47,500 nt of DNA, taken from assembly GCF_014647055.1 (NCBI RefSeq), contig NZ_BMOL01000001.1, positions 1 to 47,500 on the forward strand, in the 5' to 3' direction. A program made the translations under genes and the position numbers. The notes beneath the pieces were generated by a model. It saw only the letters and a list, made by a program, of their open reading frames with translations. It was not told where the DNA came from and did not search any database. This stretch comes from Deinococcus aerolatus. Lineage in GTDB: Bacteria; Deinococcota; Deinococci; Deinococcales; Deinococcaceae. Below are positions 24,754 through 40,403 of this stretch, piece after piece. Numbering within the stretch: position 1 is the first letter of the stretch; each line of letters opens with the position of its first letter.

Positions 24754-24831
24754 GGGGCGGGCTGGGTCTCGGAGCCGAACTGATGTGCAGAAACGAGACA
24801 GCGCTTTTCGGCAGCCGTTCTCCTCAGCCGT

Positions 24832-24837
24832 TAGACT
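24832..24837 (+). promoter_or_regulatory. -10 box of a leaderless promoter (gene 24844-25632)
   Basis: TAGACT followed by 6 bases and the ATG at 24844. No Shine-Dalgarno site. Confidence 0.5.
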
Positions 24838-24843
24838 GGGCGC

Positions 24844-25632
24844 ATGACGGGGCCAAAGAAAGGATCACGGGGACGCGCCCCAAAGCGCAACACGGCGCAG
24901 GGACGCGGCGGAGTCACGCGCGACACGGTCAAGCCGGCGCGGGAGCGCACAACCTCGCGCGGCAGCGAAGTCGAGACGACGGGCAGCGGCAAGGCAGGCA
25001 GCCGCACCGGACCCTCCAGGACATCAGGGGGCCGGACAACACCGGGCGAGCGGCGCTCCGGCGCAGCAAAAACCTCCACCAATCCGGCGCGGCGCGGGCC
25101 GGGCGAGCGGGCAGTGGGCGAGCGCAGCGCGGGTGGCCGGGGGGCCGACAGCGGGGGCGAACGCAAGGAGGGCGCCGCCGGGCGCACCTTCAAGCCTGCC
25201 CCCGGGCGCAAGCCGCCGCCCAAGCTGGGCCGCAAGCCCCTGCCCGAGCTCAAGCGGGTACAGCTGGACGCGCCGCCACCCGACACGGTGTTTCTGGACC
25301 GCGACGGCGAGCGGCTGACCTTTCCCGACAGCAACCTCAAGCGGGCCGCCGCCGCGCTCCTGAGTGAGAAGAAAAAGGCGTGGCGCTACCGCCCGTTTCC
25401 ATTCCCGCTGTTCACCGACAGCGGCAACGAGACGGCCTTCCACTTCGACTTCTACGTGTACGACTACGAGGACAGCGTGATTCGCCTGCTGCTGGTGGTG
25501 CCCTTTGAGTCGCGCGAGGTCTGGGACAAGGTGGGCCGGTTCAAACGGCAGTACCCGATGTACGACTACGAACTGTGGACGCCCGAGAAACTGGCGCGAC
25601 TCAGCGGCCCGCGCGGACGCCTGGAGTTCTAG
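24844..25632 (+). CDS. Protein with a long basic disordered N-terminus and a conserved-looking C-terminal domain
   Basis: 262 aa; family not recognised. Residues 1-130 are Arg/Lys/Gly/Ser/Thr-rich low-complexity sequence, strongly basic and likely disordered, of the kind that binds nucleic acid. Residues about 135-262 form a folded domain: [19 protein letters not shown], then [39 protein letters not shown] and [20 protein letters not shown]. The order (Glu in a helix, W-x-Y-x-P, D-F, then a hydrophobic strand) recalls PD-(D/E)XK nuclease folds, but the expected E-x-K is replaced by VVPFES, so an active nuclease is not supported. TAGACT lies 6 bases before the ATG. Confidence 0.7.
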   Translation: MTGPKKGSRGRAPKRNTAQGRGGVTRDTVKPARERTTSRGSEVETTGSGKAGSRTGPSRTSGGRTTPGERRSGAAKTSTNPARRGPGERAVGERSAGGRGADSGGERKEGAAGRTFKPAPGRKPPPKLGRKPLPELKRVQLDAPPPDTVFLDRDGERLTFPDSNLKRAAAALLSEKKKAWRYRPFPFPLFTDSGNETAFHFDFYVYDYEDSVIRLLLVVPFESREVWDKVGRFKRQYPMYDYELWTPEKLARLSGPRGRLEF

Positions 25633-25636
25633 GCCC

Positions 25637-25653
25637 GGGCGGCCATGCCGCCC
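25637..25653 (+). terminator. Short GC hairpin after gene 24844-25632
   Basis: GGGCGGC-CAT-GCCGCCC, a perfect 7-bp stem 4 bases after the stop codon. There is no T tract, so terminator activity is uncertain. Confidence 0.4.
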
Positions 25654-25804
25654 CCCGCCGGAACTTTAAGGAAGTGCTCAAGCCAGCATACAGACGCCGG
25701 GCATCCGGTCTGGTAGCGTTTCCAGAGAGGGGCGGACGACAGAGGCACCAACCTGTCGTCTTCCCTATTCTTAAATCATGTTCAGGCCTGGAGTACGTGT
25801 CCAC

Positions 25805-25851
25805 CGGCACCTCATACGGTGCCGAGGGTCCTCCAGGACCCTCTCAAGGAG
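25805..25851 (+). promoter_or_regulatory. Two adjacent hairpins and Shine-Dalgarno site in the glgX leader
   Basis: Hairpin 1: CGGCACC / GGTGCCG (25805-25811 with 25818-25824, 6-base loop). Hairpin 2: GAGGGTCC / GGACCCTC (25824-25831 with 25836-25843, 4-base loop TCCA). They share the base at 25824, so they touch or compete. AAGGAG follows at 25846-25851, 11 bases before the ATG. This could control ribosome access or mRNA stability of the trehalose operon. Confidence 0.5.
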
Positions 25852-25862
25852 TTCTGCACACT

Positions 25863-27998
<2,136 letters not shown>

Positions 27999-28024
27999 GT
28001 TCAAGTTTTTCATCAGGCATTCAA

Positions 28025-28060
28025 AGGGACGCTTAACGCAGAACATGCGCTGGCGTCCCT
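28025..28060 (+). other. Hairpin in the glgX-treZ spacer
   Basis: AGGGACGC pairs with GCGTCCCT (8 bp, 28025-28032 with 28053-28060). Inside the loop, CGCA pairs with TGCG (28037-28040 with 28046-28049). There is no T tract after it, so it is more likely a processing, stability or control element than a full terminator. Confidence 0.45.
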
Positions 28061-28148
28061 CTGCACTGTTCTTATGGCAAGGAAAGCCCTGGCCTGCCCC
28101 GGGAGCGTCTACATCCTGGAGTGCAGACCAGTGAGGAAGGAGCAAGTT

Positions 28149-29980
28149 ATGACCACCCCATCTTCGGATCAAGCTGAGACCCCCAAGCCGCCCACCTCTG
28201 TCCACCATGACGCCCCCGAGACCCGGCTGGGGGCGCACCTGCTGCCCGGCGGGGAAAGCACCCGTTTTCGCCTGTGGACCACAACTGCCGCGCAGGCACA
28301 GGTCAAGGTCAATGGCACCATGCATGCCATGAACGATGTGGGGGACGGCTTTTTTGAGGTGATCTTGCCCGTCGGCGCCGGCTCACGCTACCTGTTCGTG
28401 CTGGACGGCCGTGAACTGCCTGATCCCTACGCCCGCTTTCTGCCGGACGGCGTGCATGGCGAGGCCGAGGTGGACCATCCGGACACGTACACTTGGCAGA
28501 ACACTGGATGGAGCGGGCTGTCGCTGTCCGACTGTGTGTTCTACGAAATGCATATCGGCACCTTCACCCCGGAGGGCACCTACCGCGCCGCGCAGGAGCG
28601 GCTGCCCTACCTCAAGGACCTGGGCATCACCGCCATTCAGCTGATGCCGCTCGCCGCCTATGACGGCGAGCGCGGCTGGGGCTACGACGGGGTGGCGCTG
28701 TACGCCCCACACGCCCCCTACGGGCGGCCCGAGGACCTGATGGCGCTGATTGACGCCGCGCACGGGCTGGGGCTGGGGGTGTTTCTGGACGTGGTGTACA
28801 ACCACTTTGGCCCGGCAGGCAACTACCTGTCGGCCTACAGCCCCACCTACTTCACCGAACGCTTCAGCAGCGCGTGGGGCATGGGCCTGGATTACGCCGA
28901 GGTCCACATGCGCCGCTACGTGACCGGCAACGCGCTGATGTGGCTCGACGAGTACCGTTTTGACGGCCTGCGTCTGGACGCCACCGCCGCCATGCAGGAC
29001 GACAGTCCGGTGCACATCCTCAAGGAACTGGCGACAGAGGTGCATGAATTGGGTGGGACCCACCTGCTTCTCGCCGAAGACCACCGCAACGAGCCGGGCC
29101 TGATTCTGGAAGACGGCTTGGACGGCATCTGGGTGGACGACTTTCACCACGAGGTACGCGTGACCCTCACTGGAGAGCAGGAGGGGTATTACGGCGGCTT
29201 CCAGGGCAGCGCCTCCGAGCTGGCACACGTGCTCAACCGGGGCTGGAAGTACGAGGGGCAGTTCTGGTCCGTGACCGGCGAGGAGCACGCACGCGGCAAA
29301 TCGTCGGATGGGCTGGAGGCGCCGAGCTTCGTGTACTGCATCCAGAACCATGACCAGATCGGCAACCGCGCTGTCGGGGACCGCCTTCAGCAGCACGCGG
29401 ACGTCAGCATTCAGCAATTCCGGGGCGCATCCACGCTGCTCCTGACGTTGCCAATGACACCACTGCTGTTTCAGGGGCAGGAATGGGCCGCCGAGACACC
29501 GTTTCCCTTCTTCAGTGACCATGCCGGGGAACTGGGCCAGCTGGTGACCGAGGGGCGCAAGAAGGAGTTCGCGTACTTCAGCGATTTCACGCATCTGGAA
29601 GTACCGGACCCGCAGGCCCGCAGCACCTTTGAAAGTGCCAAGATAGACTGGACTGAGAAGGAAGGCGGCGAGCACGCCCAGACACTGGCCCTGTATCAGA
29701 CCCTGCTGAGGCTGCGCCGCGAGGACCCTGTCCTGCAACACCGTTCGCGCCAGTACCTGACGGCAGGCAGTGAGGGCGAACTGCTGTGGGTGCGCCAGTG
29801 CAACCCGGCAGGCGAGCGCGTGCTGCTGTGGAACGTTGGCCAGGACGCGGTGCAGGTGGGCGGCCTGAGACTGCCCCACCCCCTGCCCACCCGCGTGGTT
29901 CTCCACTCCGAGCAGATCGGCGCCGCGCCGCGAGAGCTGAGCGTCCTGAACCCCGGCGAGGCCGTTCTACTGGGTGACGC

Positions 29981-29984
<4 letters not shown>
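28149..29984 (+). CDS. treZ: Malto-oligosyltrehalose trehalohydrolase
   Basis: 611 aa, as in the Deinococcus enzyme. TreZ cuts the alpha-1,4 bond next to the terminal trehalose unit made by TreY, releasing free trehalose in the cytoplasm. The N-terminal beta domain begins [20 protein letters not shown]. The GH13 barrel follows with [29 protein letters not shown] (region I), the catalytic Asp in [12 protein letters not shown] (region II), the acid/base Glu in [10 protein letters not shown] (region III) and the transition-state Asp in [17 protein letters not shown] (region IV). The ATG at 28149 has AAGGAG 7 bases upstream. The stop overlaps the treY ATG as ATGA. A glycogen branching enzyme was considered; the NHDQIGNR motif and treY adjacency favour TreZ. 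Confidence 0.95.
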
Positions 29985-32839
<2,855 letters not shown>

Positions 32840-32897
32840 GTCAGGGGTGGAGAGGGGCGAGGCGTGGAACCAGTGCCTCGCCCTTTTCCCGTACCTC

Positions 32898-33620
32898 TCA
32901 GTGCCCACCGCCATACACTTCGGTTTCCAGCCCTGGAAATGCCGCCCGCAGTTCGCCGACCAGTCGCCGCAGTCCCCAATTCTCGGTGCGGCGATGGCCC
33001 AGCGCGATCACGCCCATTCCCCGTGCCCGGGCCGCTGCCGAGGCTGAGGTTCGCAGCTGCCCGGTCAGATACACCCGCACCCCCTGCTCCGCAACATGTT
33101 CGATCAGGCCAGGAGTCATGGCGTTCATCAGGGCCAGTCGCAGCGGGCCGGAAGCGTCGGCGGGCGGCCAGGCGCTGTCCTCTCCGCCCAGTTCGGCGTG
33201 CAAGGCGGCAAGCAACTCGCCCCAGCCCTCCTGTGGCGGCGTGGCCGTGATGCCTTTCAGCTGTTCCTGCCAGACCACTTCCCGCACCTCCCGCCAGCCC
33301 AGCACGCGGGCCAGACGGTGGTTCGGTCCCGTCGTCAGGGCCAGATCGAAGCCGTCATGGACGCCCAGGACGCCCAGGCCGGGCCACCTCTCGCCCACCC
33401 GCAGAGAGCGGTGCAGAAACAGCGCGTCGGCGTCCAGCGCAGGCGGCAAATCGGCAGGCTCAAGGGCCAGGGCCAGCCTGCGAACCTCCTGCGGCCCGCC
33501 GCGCTTGAGCGGTGCCGGCTCGTCAAATTCGGCGCGCAGCCACCCGGCCAGCGCGTGCAGGGTGGGGGTCAGTGCATCCTCCGAGCGTTCAGGGTTCACA
33601 CTTCGGTTGCTTTGCGCCAC
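32898..33620 (-). CDS. Nif3-like dinuclear metal centre protein
   Basis: Up to 240 aa, fitting the Nif3/DUF34 (YbgI/YqfO) family, hexameric proteins with a two-metal site and uncertain function (some act in GTP cyclohydrolase-like or stress roles). The C-terminal signature is VYLTGQLRTSASAAARARGM and IALGHRRTENWGLRRLV, with metal-binding His and Glu. The N-terminal metal region is atypical: ADALFLHRSLRVG has one His where the family usually has two. The start is unresolved: GTG at 33620 and GTG at 33599 both lack signals, whereas a CTG at 33570-33572 has GGAGG 5 bases upstream and would begin (M)TPTLHALAGWLRAEF. The longest conventional frame is given. Convergent with treY. Confidence 0.8.
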   Translation of the reverse strand: MAQSNRSVNPERSEDALTPTLHALAGWLRAEFDEPAPLKRGGPQEVRRLALALEPADLPPALDADALFLHRSLRVGERWPGLGVLGVHDGFDLALTTGPNHRLARVLGWREVREVVWQEQLKGITATPPQEGWGELLAALHAELGGEDSAWPPADASGPLRLALMNAMTPGLIEHVAEQGVRVYLTGQLRTSASAAARARGMGVIALGHRRTENWGLRRLVGELRAAFPGLETEVYGGGH

Positions 33621-33767
33621 CCTTCCAGGGCATGCACACGAGATGGTTCAGGGCATCGACAGAGGCTCAGAGTTGAGACGCAGCTGTTTCGCACATCCTT
33701 GCCGGGCCTGCCCACCATAAATGGAGGCGGCCCCGCAACACTGCCAGGGCCACCTTCAGAGGCAAAG

Positions 33768-34007
33768 CTACTTCTCGTCGTCCGACTTCTCTTCCTTGCC
33801 GTCGTAGTCCACGCCCTTCCAGCCGCCCGGATCGACAAAGCCCGCTGAGGAATCCCGCTCAACGTTGGCGTCCACAGACTCCTGCGACATATGGGCTCCT
33901 TGCTCTACCTTCGCCCCGCGCGGGGTCTCGCCCCGGACAGCGGTGCGCTGCTTGTCGGTCATGTCAGTGCTGAAGGTGGGATTTTCAGGCTTTTTAGAAT
34001 CAGTCAT
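33768..34007 (-). CDS. Small charged protein of unknown function (79 aa)
   Basis: 79 aa, very hydrophilic and probably disordered. It begins MTDSKKPENPTFSTDMTDKQ, has a central RGETPRGAKVEQGAHMSQESV, and ends with an acidic Lys/Asp/Glu tail after GFVDPGGWKGVDYDGKEEK. No Cys, no signal peptide and no known motif. Its composition resembles small stress-related hydrophilic proteins, but that is only a compositional remark. The ATG at 34007 is preceded by a 13-bp interrupted palindrome, CTGTCC-C-GGACAG (34016-34028), and no clear Shine-Dalgarno site. It lies between the aminotransferase and the Nif3-like gene on the same strand. Confidence 0.65.
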   Translation of the reverse strand: MTDSKKPENPTFSTDMTDKQRTAVRGETPRGAKVEQGAHMSQESVDANVERDSSAGFVDPGGWKGVDYDGKEEKSDDEK

Positions 34008-34176
34008 GCCCCAGCCTGTCCCGGACAGCCCCCCAGGGCGTGAGAAAAGAGAAAACAGCAGCAGGCACAGCGTGAATGGTTTCTTCAGACCACCGGAGGC
34101 GGCGAACGCGGACTACGGCTGCCAACGTGCTGGGGCGGCTGCCTAAAGAGCACAGACCTGCCCCAGCCGAAACCGG

Positions 34177-35340
34177 TCAGCTCTGGCGGCTTGTCGCCGC
34201 CGTTTCGCCTCGCGACCGCACCGCCTGCAGTCCTTTCTCGAAACGCCCCACCGCCCCGTCGACGTCCGCCAGTTTGTCCAGTCCGAACAGGCCGATGCGG
34301 AAAGTCTTGAAGTCCGGCCCTTCACCCACCTGCAGCGGCACGCCCGCCGCGATCTGCAGGCCCGCCTCGCGGAACGCCTTACCACTCTGGATGGCGTCTA
34401 CATCGGTATAGCTGACCACCACACCGGGCGCTTCGAAACCTTCGGCGGCCACGCTTGAAAAGCCGGCCTCTTTCAGAACGCTGCGGACGCGGTTGCCCAG
34501 ACTCCACTGCGCGTCCTGCGCCCGCCCGAAGCCGAAGGCCTTCATCTCCAGCACGGTGTCGCGGAACTGGCGCAGGCCATCGGTGGGCAGGGTGGCGTGG
34601 TACGCGAAGCCGCCGCCCTCGTAGGCGCGCATGATGTTCAGCCACTTCTTGAGGTCCAGCGTGAAGCTCACCGAGTCGGTGGCGTCCACCCGCACAGTTG
34701 CCGCGGCGCTCAGCAGCGCGATTCCGGCGCAGGGCGTGCTGCTCCAGCCCTTCTGCGGCGCGGTGATCAGGACGTCGATGCCGAGATCTGTCATGTCCAG
34801 CCACACGCAGCCGGAAGCGATGCAGTCGATGACCAGCAGGCCGCCAATCTCGTGCGTGGCCTGCGCCATCTGACGAATGTACTCCTCCGGCAGGATGATG
34901 CCCGACGAGGTTTCCACATGCGGCGCGAAGACCAGCGCGGGTTTCTCGCGGCGGATGGCCTCCACCACCTCCCCGATGGGCGGCGGCGCAAACGGCTCCT
35001 GAGGCCCCTGCACCTGCGTTTGCGCGCTCAGGACGGTCACCGCTTCCGGCACGCGGCTCATCTCGAAGATCTGGGACCAGCGGTAACTGAACCAGCCGTT
35101 GCGAACCACCAGGCAGCGCTGCCCCGGCGCAAGCTGGTCCACCACCGCCTCCATGGCGGACGTGCCGGACCCCGGAATGATCGCCACGGCGTCGGCGTGG
35201 TACACGGCCTTCAACTCACGGGACAGGTCATTCATCACCTCCTGAAAGGCGGCGGACATGTGGTTGAGCGAACGGTCCGTGTACACCACCGAGTATTCCA
35301 GCAGGCCGTTGGGGTCGATGTCGGGGCGAAGTGGGGGCAT
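34177..35340 (-). CDS. Class V aminotransferase (alanine-glyoxylate/serine-pyruvate type)
   Basis: 387 aa, normal for a PLP-dependent class V aminotransferase of the AGXT/serine-pyruvate group. The phosphate-binding loop is IIPGSGTSAMEAVV (about 54-67), LLVIDCIASGCVWLDM carries the PLP-ring Asp, and the Schiff-base Lys is in ITAPQKGWSSTPCAGI (about 191-206). APHVETSSGIILP (about 138-150) matches the family H-x-ET-S-G-x-x-x-P segment. Cytoplasmic. The ATG at 35340 has AAGGAG 5 bases upstream. It lies 128 bases downstream of valS, separated by a hairpin with a T-rich tail. Amino donor and acceptor cannot be decided from sequence; phosphoserine or cysteine desulfurase activity is less likely. 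Confidence 0.88.
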   Translation of the reverse strand: MPPLRPDIDPNGLLEYSVVYTDRSLNHMSAAFQEVMNDLSRELKAVYHADAVAIIPGSGTSAMEAVVDQLAPGQRCLVVRNGWFSYRWSQIFEMSRVPEAVTVLSAQTQVQGPQEPFAPPPIGEVVEAIRREKPALVFAPHVETSSGIILPEEYIRQMAQATHEIGGLLVIDCIASGCVWLDMTDLGIDVLITAPQKGWSSTPCAGIALLSAAATVRVDATDSVSFTLDLKKWLNIMRAYEGGGFAYHATLPTDGLRQFRDTVLEMKAFGFGRAQDAQWSLGNRVRSVLKEAGFSSVAAEGFEAPGVVVSYTDVDAIQSGKAFREAGLQIAAGVPLQVGEGPDFKTFRIGLFGLDKLADVDGAVGRFEKGLQAVRSRGETAATSRQS

Positions 35341-35371
35341 GGCGTCTCCTTGGAATGGGGGAAAAATAGAG

Positions 35372-35417
35372 TGAAAGAAAATGCTTCCACTTCGAAGTAT
35401 GACCCAAAAGTGGAAGC
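35372..35417 (-). terminator. Probable terminator of the NUDIX-valS operon
   Basis: Perfect 10-bp inverted repeat GCTTCCACTT / AAGTGGAAGC (35383-35392 with 35408-35417), 15-base loop. On the minus strand it is followed by ATTTTCTTTC. It lies about 50 bases after the valS stop and 43 bases before the aminotransferase start. The T tract is imperfect, and an operator for the aminotransferase is an alternative reading. Confidence 0.65.
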
Positions 35418-35468
35418 GGACGTCCCGTTCCCAGCCTCAGACTTGCGCCCTGGGCCAGGCAAAGCACC

Positions 35469-38239
<2,771 letters not shown>

Positions 38240-38243
<4 letters not shown>

Positions 38244-38722
38244 GGGCGGGTCTCCTGAAGAGGGGGAGTAGCATCGGAATGCAGAAACGGCAGGGCGGCG
38301 TCCATCTCCCAGTCCAGACCGGGGGCGCTCAGCGCGGCCCAGCGGTAGGCGAAAACGTGTCCGTCGGCGGGATGGGTCCAGGCGTCGGGCAGGCCGGGCG
38401 GGGCGACAAAGGCGTAGGCGTGACAAACCTGACGGGTGAAGCGCTCTGGAAGCTGCGCCTCCCAGCGGTAAGAGACGAGGTGGCGTGGGCAACGGAGCGA
38501 AAGGCCCGATTCCTCGAACAGTTCGCGCACGGCAGTATCGGCTGGCGTTTCGCCTGGTTCGGTGCCCCCTGCTGGAAGTTGCACCCCCGCATCCGGCACA
38601 TCCGCATGGTCAAAGACAAGAAGGGACGAGCCACGCACGACGAGACACAGCACCTTCTCGCGTAAGCCCAGCCGCTCCGCATCCTGCCGCGCGACCGCCT
38701 GATTGTCGTAAAACGTGACCAC
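38240..38722 (-). CDS. NUDIX hydrolase, first gene of the T-box-controlled valS operon
   Basis: 160 aa. The NUDIX box reads GTEPGETPADTAVRELFEES followed by GL, matching G-x5-E-x7-R-E-x2-E-E-x-G-L, so a Mg-dependent nucleoside-diphosphate-linked hydrolase is predicted (about 52-74). It is preceded by VQLPAGG and VLCLVVRGSSLLVFDH strands. The substrate is unknown; aromatic-rich sequence follows (SYRWEAQL, AYRWAALS). The start is the GTG at 38722 with GGGGAGGGGG upstream. An in-frame ATG at 38839 is open, but the 39 residues it would add are read through the T-box and its terminator, so that start is rejected. It overlaps valS by 4 bases (ATGA). Its transcription should follow valine-tRNA charging. 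Confidence 0.88.
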
Positions 38723-38746
38723 TACCCCCTCCCCACCTAAGAAACG

Positions 38747-38793
38747 AAAAAACGCCCCGTCCGCCAGGCTCTCACCTGTGCGCGGACGAGACG
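38747..38793 (-). terminator. T-box-linked intrinsic terminator
   Basis: 12-bp stem with two G-U pairs, CGTCTCGTCCGC with GCGGACGGGGCG (38782-38793 with 38753-38764). The 17-base loop can form a small CAGG/CCTG inner stem. TTTTTT follows (38747-38752). Its 5' arm is shared with the antiterminator. Confidence 0.9.
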
Positions 38794-39017
38794 TCAGAAA
38801 AGACAGGTCCCGTGGTACCACCGCAATTCCCACCTGCATGGCGGGCGCTCTGAACGCGCTGTGGCGGGCGCACCCGGACGGGTCTACTCACCGCTCACGC
38901 GGCTTCTTCCGTCTTGCTCGCGGGCGACTTTCTCCGGCTGCGTTCCCGTCCAGCTTCTCAGTCAAGCGCTGGACTTCCTGTGGGCGCATTTGCACGGGTA
39001 CTCCTCCCGGTCACTGC
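38747..39017 (-). promoter_or_regulatory. T-box riboswitch, valine specificity
   Basis: Leader of about 270 nt on the minus strand. The T-box is GCGGTGGTACCACGG at 38810-38824, with UGGU bulge matching an ACCA tRNA end (discriminator A, as in tRNA-Val). The Stem I specifier loop has AGTA (38999-39002) on its 5' strand and GAGAAA-GUC on its 3' strand; GUC at 38926-38928 is a Val codon. Stem III is CCCGCC-AUGCA-GGUGGG just before the T-box. The segment CGTCCGC pairs either with GCGG...ACG of the T-box (antiterminator) or with GCGGACG of the terminator, the usual T-box switch. Uncharged tRNA-Val should permit readthrough into the NUDIX-valS operon. Confidence 0.92.
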
Positions 39018-39023
39018 CCCGCC

Positions 39024-39029
39024 AGTATA
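39024..39029 (-). promoter_or_regulatory. -10 box for the T-box leader
   Basis: Minus-strand TATACT (5 of 6), 36 bases past the MFS stop. The predicted start is near 39017, just before Stem I. No good -35 at the expected distance. Confidence 0.6.
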
Positions 39030-39064
39030 CGCGGCGGCGGGGCCAGGGAGAGCGGCAGACCGGC

Positions 39065-40297
39065 TTAATGCGGGTCCGCATCCGCCGCATCCGGCCTGCC
39101 CCCGGCCCGCCCCAGCAGCGGCAGCGCGGGCAACCGCACCAGCGCGGCCAGGGCCAGGGCCGAGCGCACCCCCAGCACGTTGCCCAGCACCCCGAACACC
39201 GGACCGAAGGTAACCTGTCCCAGCGCGTCGGCCTGCGAGGCGATGGAGTTGACGGTGGCGCGGGAGGCTGGATTCAACCCCCGGTTGATCCACGCGTCGT
39301 ACAGTGGCGAGTACAGCCCGCGCAGCACGCCGTGAACCACCAGTGCCAGCGCCGCCCAGCCGAAGCCGGGAGCATAGGCGAAGGCCAGCAGCGCCGCCGC
39401 GCTGAGACCCAGCACCCAGCGCAGCGCCAGCGAGGCCGCCTGCGCGTCCGCCGGATTGATGCGGCGGCGCAGCGGTTCGGTCACGCCCAGGCCGACAACC
39501 TGAACGGTCAGCGCCAGCACAATGAACCAGTTCGCGGCGCTCAGGCCACCGGGCAGCCCCACCTCCACGACCAGCAGGAAGTCGTTCAGGCGGTCCAGCG
39601 CCTCGCTGCTCGCGCCGTACAGCAGGGCCGTCAGCATCAGCAGGGTCAGCACGCAGCTGGCACGGACCTCACGTACCCCCCGGCGCAGCGTCTCCGACAG
39701 CGCAGCCCAGGTCTGCTGTTCCCCACGTGGGGCTGGAGAAAAGCCGTTCTCGGGCATCCGCAGCCACAGGTAAAGGCCAAGAACGAGGGCCACCACGCCG
39801 CCCACCAGAATCGGAATGTGCAGGTCCAATATGGCGAGCGCCGCCGTCGCCACAATCCCGGCAATCCCCGCCGCCCGCCCGTACTGGCTGCCCAGCAGGT
39901 ACAGGTGTGCAGCCTGGTCCTCGCCCACTTCATCCGCCAGCCACGCCTGTTGCGCGCCGCTGAGAAAGGTGTAGCCCGCCGCCGAGACGATCTGGGTCAG
40001 CAGCAGCGCCGGGAACACCGGAAAGGCCGCCACCAGCAGCATGGCCGCGCCCAGGCACACGCACCCCAGAATTACCGAGCGGCGGCGAGAGTACACATCA
40101 GCCATCACGCCCGTCGGCACTTCCAACATGAAGGCGGCTCCCTCCAGCGCCGCGCCGATCAGCAGCAGTTGCAGCGGGTCCAGCCCCGCCACGGTCACGA
40201 AATACAACCCTTGCAGCGTGTAGGCCAGGGCAAAGGCGAACGACAGGCCCGCCGACAGCGTCAGATAGACCCGCGTGGGGTCACTTGTTTTCAACAT
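39065..40297 (-). CDS. MFS transporter
   Basis: 410 aa, about 12 hydrophobic segments, an inner-membrane major facilitator. The loop after helix 2 reads EVPTGVMADVYSRRRSVILG (about 59-78), the MFS motif A (G-x-x-x-D-x-x-x-R-R). The middle has a longer cytoplasmic loop with the repeated Arg segment RRGVREVRASCVLT. The substrate is unknown; the layout is that of small-molecule efflux pumps. ATG at 40297 has AGGA 6 bases upstream. Its 5' leader contains a 12-bp inverted repeat and a possible 6-codon leader peptide (40311-40403). The next gene downstream is the T-box leader of valS, with its own promoter. Confidence 0.85.
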   Translation of the reverse strand: MLKTSDPTRVYLTLSAGLSFAFALAYTLQGLYFVTVAGLDPLQLLLIGAALEGAAFMLEVPTGVMADVYSRRRSVILGCVCLGAAMLLVAAFPVFPALLLTQIVSAAGYTFLSGAQQAWLADEVGEDQAAHLYLLGSQYGRAAGIAGIVATAALAILDLHIPILVGGVVALVLGLYLWLRMPENGFSPAPRGEQQTWAALSETLRRGVREVRASCVLTLLMLTALLYGASSEALDRLNDFLLVVEVGLPGGLSAANWFIVLALTVQVVGLGVTEPLRRRINPADAQAASLALRWVLGLSAAALLAFAYAPGFGWAALALVVHGVLRGLYSPLYDAWINRGLNPASRATVNSIASQADALGQVTFGPVFGVLGNVLGVRSALALAALVRLPALPLLGRAGGRPDAADADPH

Positions 40298-40310
40298 GTT
40301 TTTTCCTGGG

Positions 40311-40403
40311 TGTCAACAGCCCGGTCTGGTCATGGGGACAGCCGCGCCTCCTGTGGATCATGGGCGCAGATTCTTGACGTGGTGGGTCAGAGGGCTGTTG
40401 ACA
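40311..40403 (-). repeat. 12-bp inverted repeat and mini-ORF in the MFS leader
   Basis: TGTCAACAGCCC (40311-40322) and GGGCTGTTGACA (40392-40403) are perfect complements, 69 bases apart. On the minus strand a 6-codon frame ATG-ACC-AGA-CCG-GGC-TGT-TGA (40313-40333), with AGGAGG 13 bases before it, ends inside the arm nearest the MFS start. The MFS Shine-Dalgarno AGGA (40304-40307) follows the arm directly. The arrangement resembles translational attenuators but is unproven. Confidence 0.5.

Noticed and set aside
35389..35398. ACTTCGAAGT palindrome as a separate operator
   Set aside because: It lies partly inside the larger 10-bp inverted repeat, which explains it as part of the terminator-like hairpin.
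38244..38492. N-terminal extension of ValRS upstream of 38243
   Set aside because: The residues mirror the NUDIX gene in another frame; the ATG at 38243 has a Shine-Dalgarno site and an ATGA overlap.
38723..38839. N-terminal extension of the NUDIX protein from the ATG at 38839
   Set aside because: The codons are read through the T-box and its terminator; a GTG with a good Shine-Dalgarno site follows at 38722.
40311..40403. The two TTGACA arms as divergent -35 boxes
   Set aside because: Neither has a -10-like hexamer at 16-18 bases; a hairpin reading fits better.
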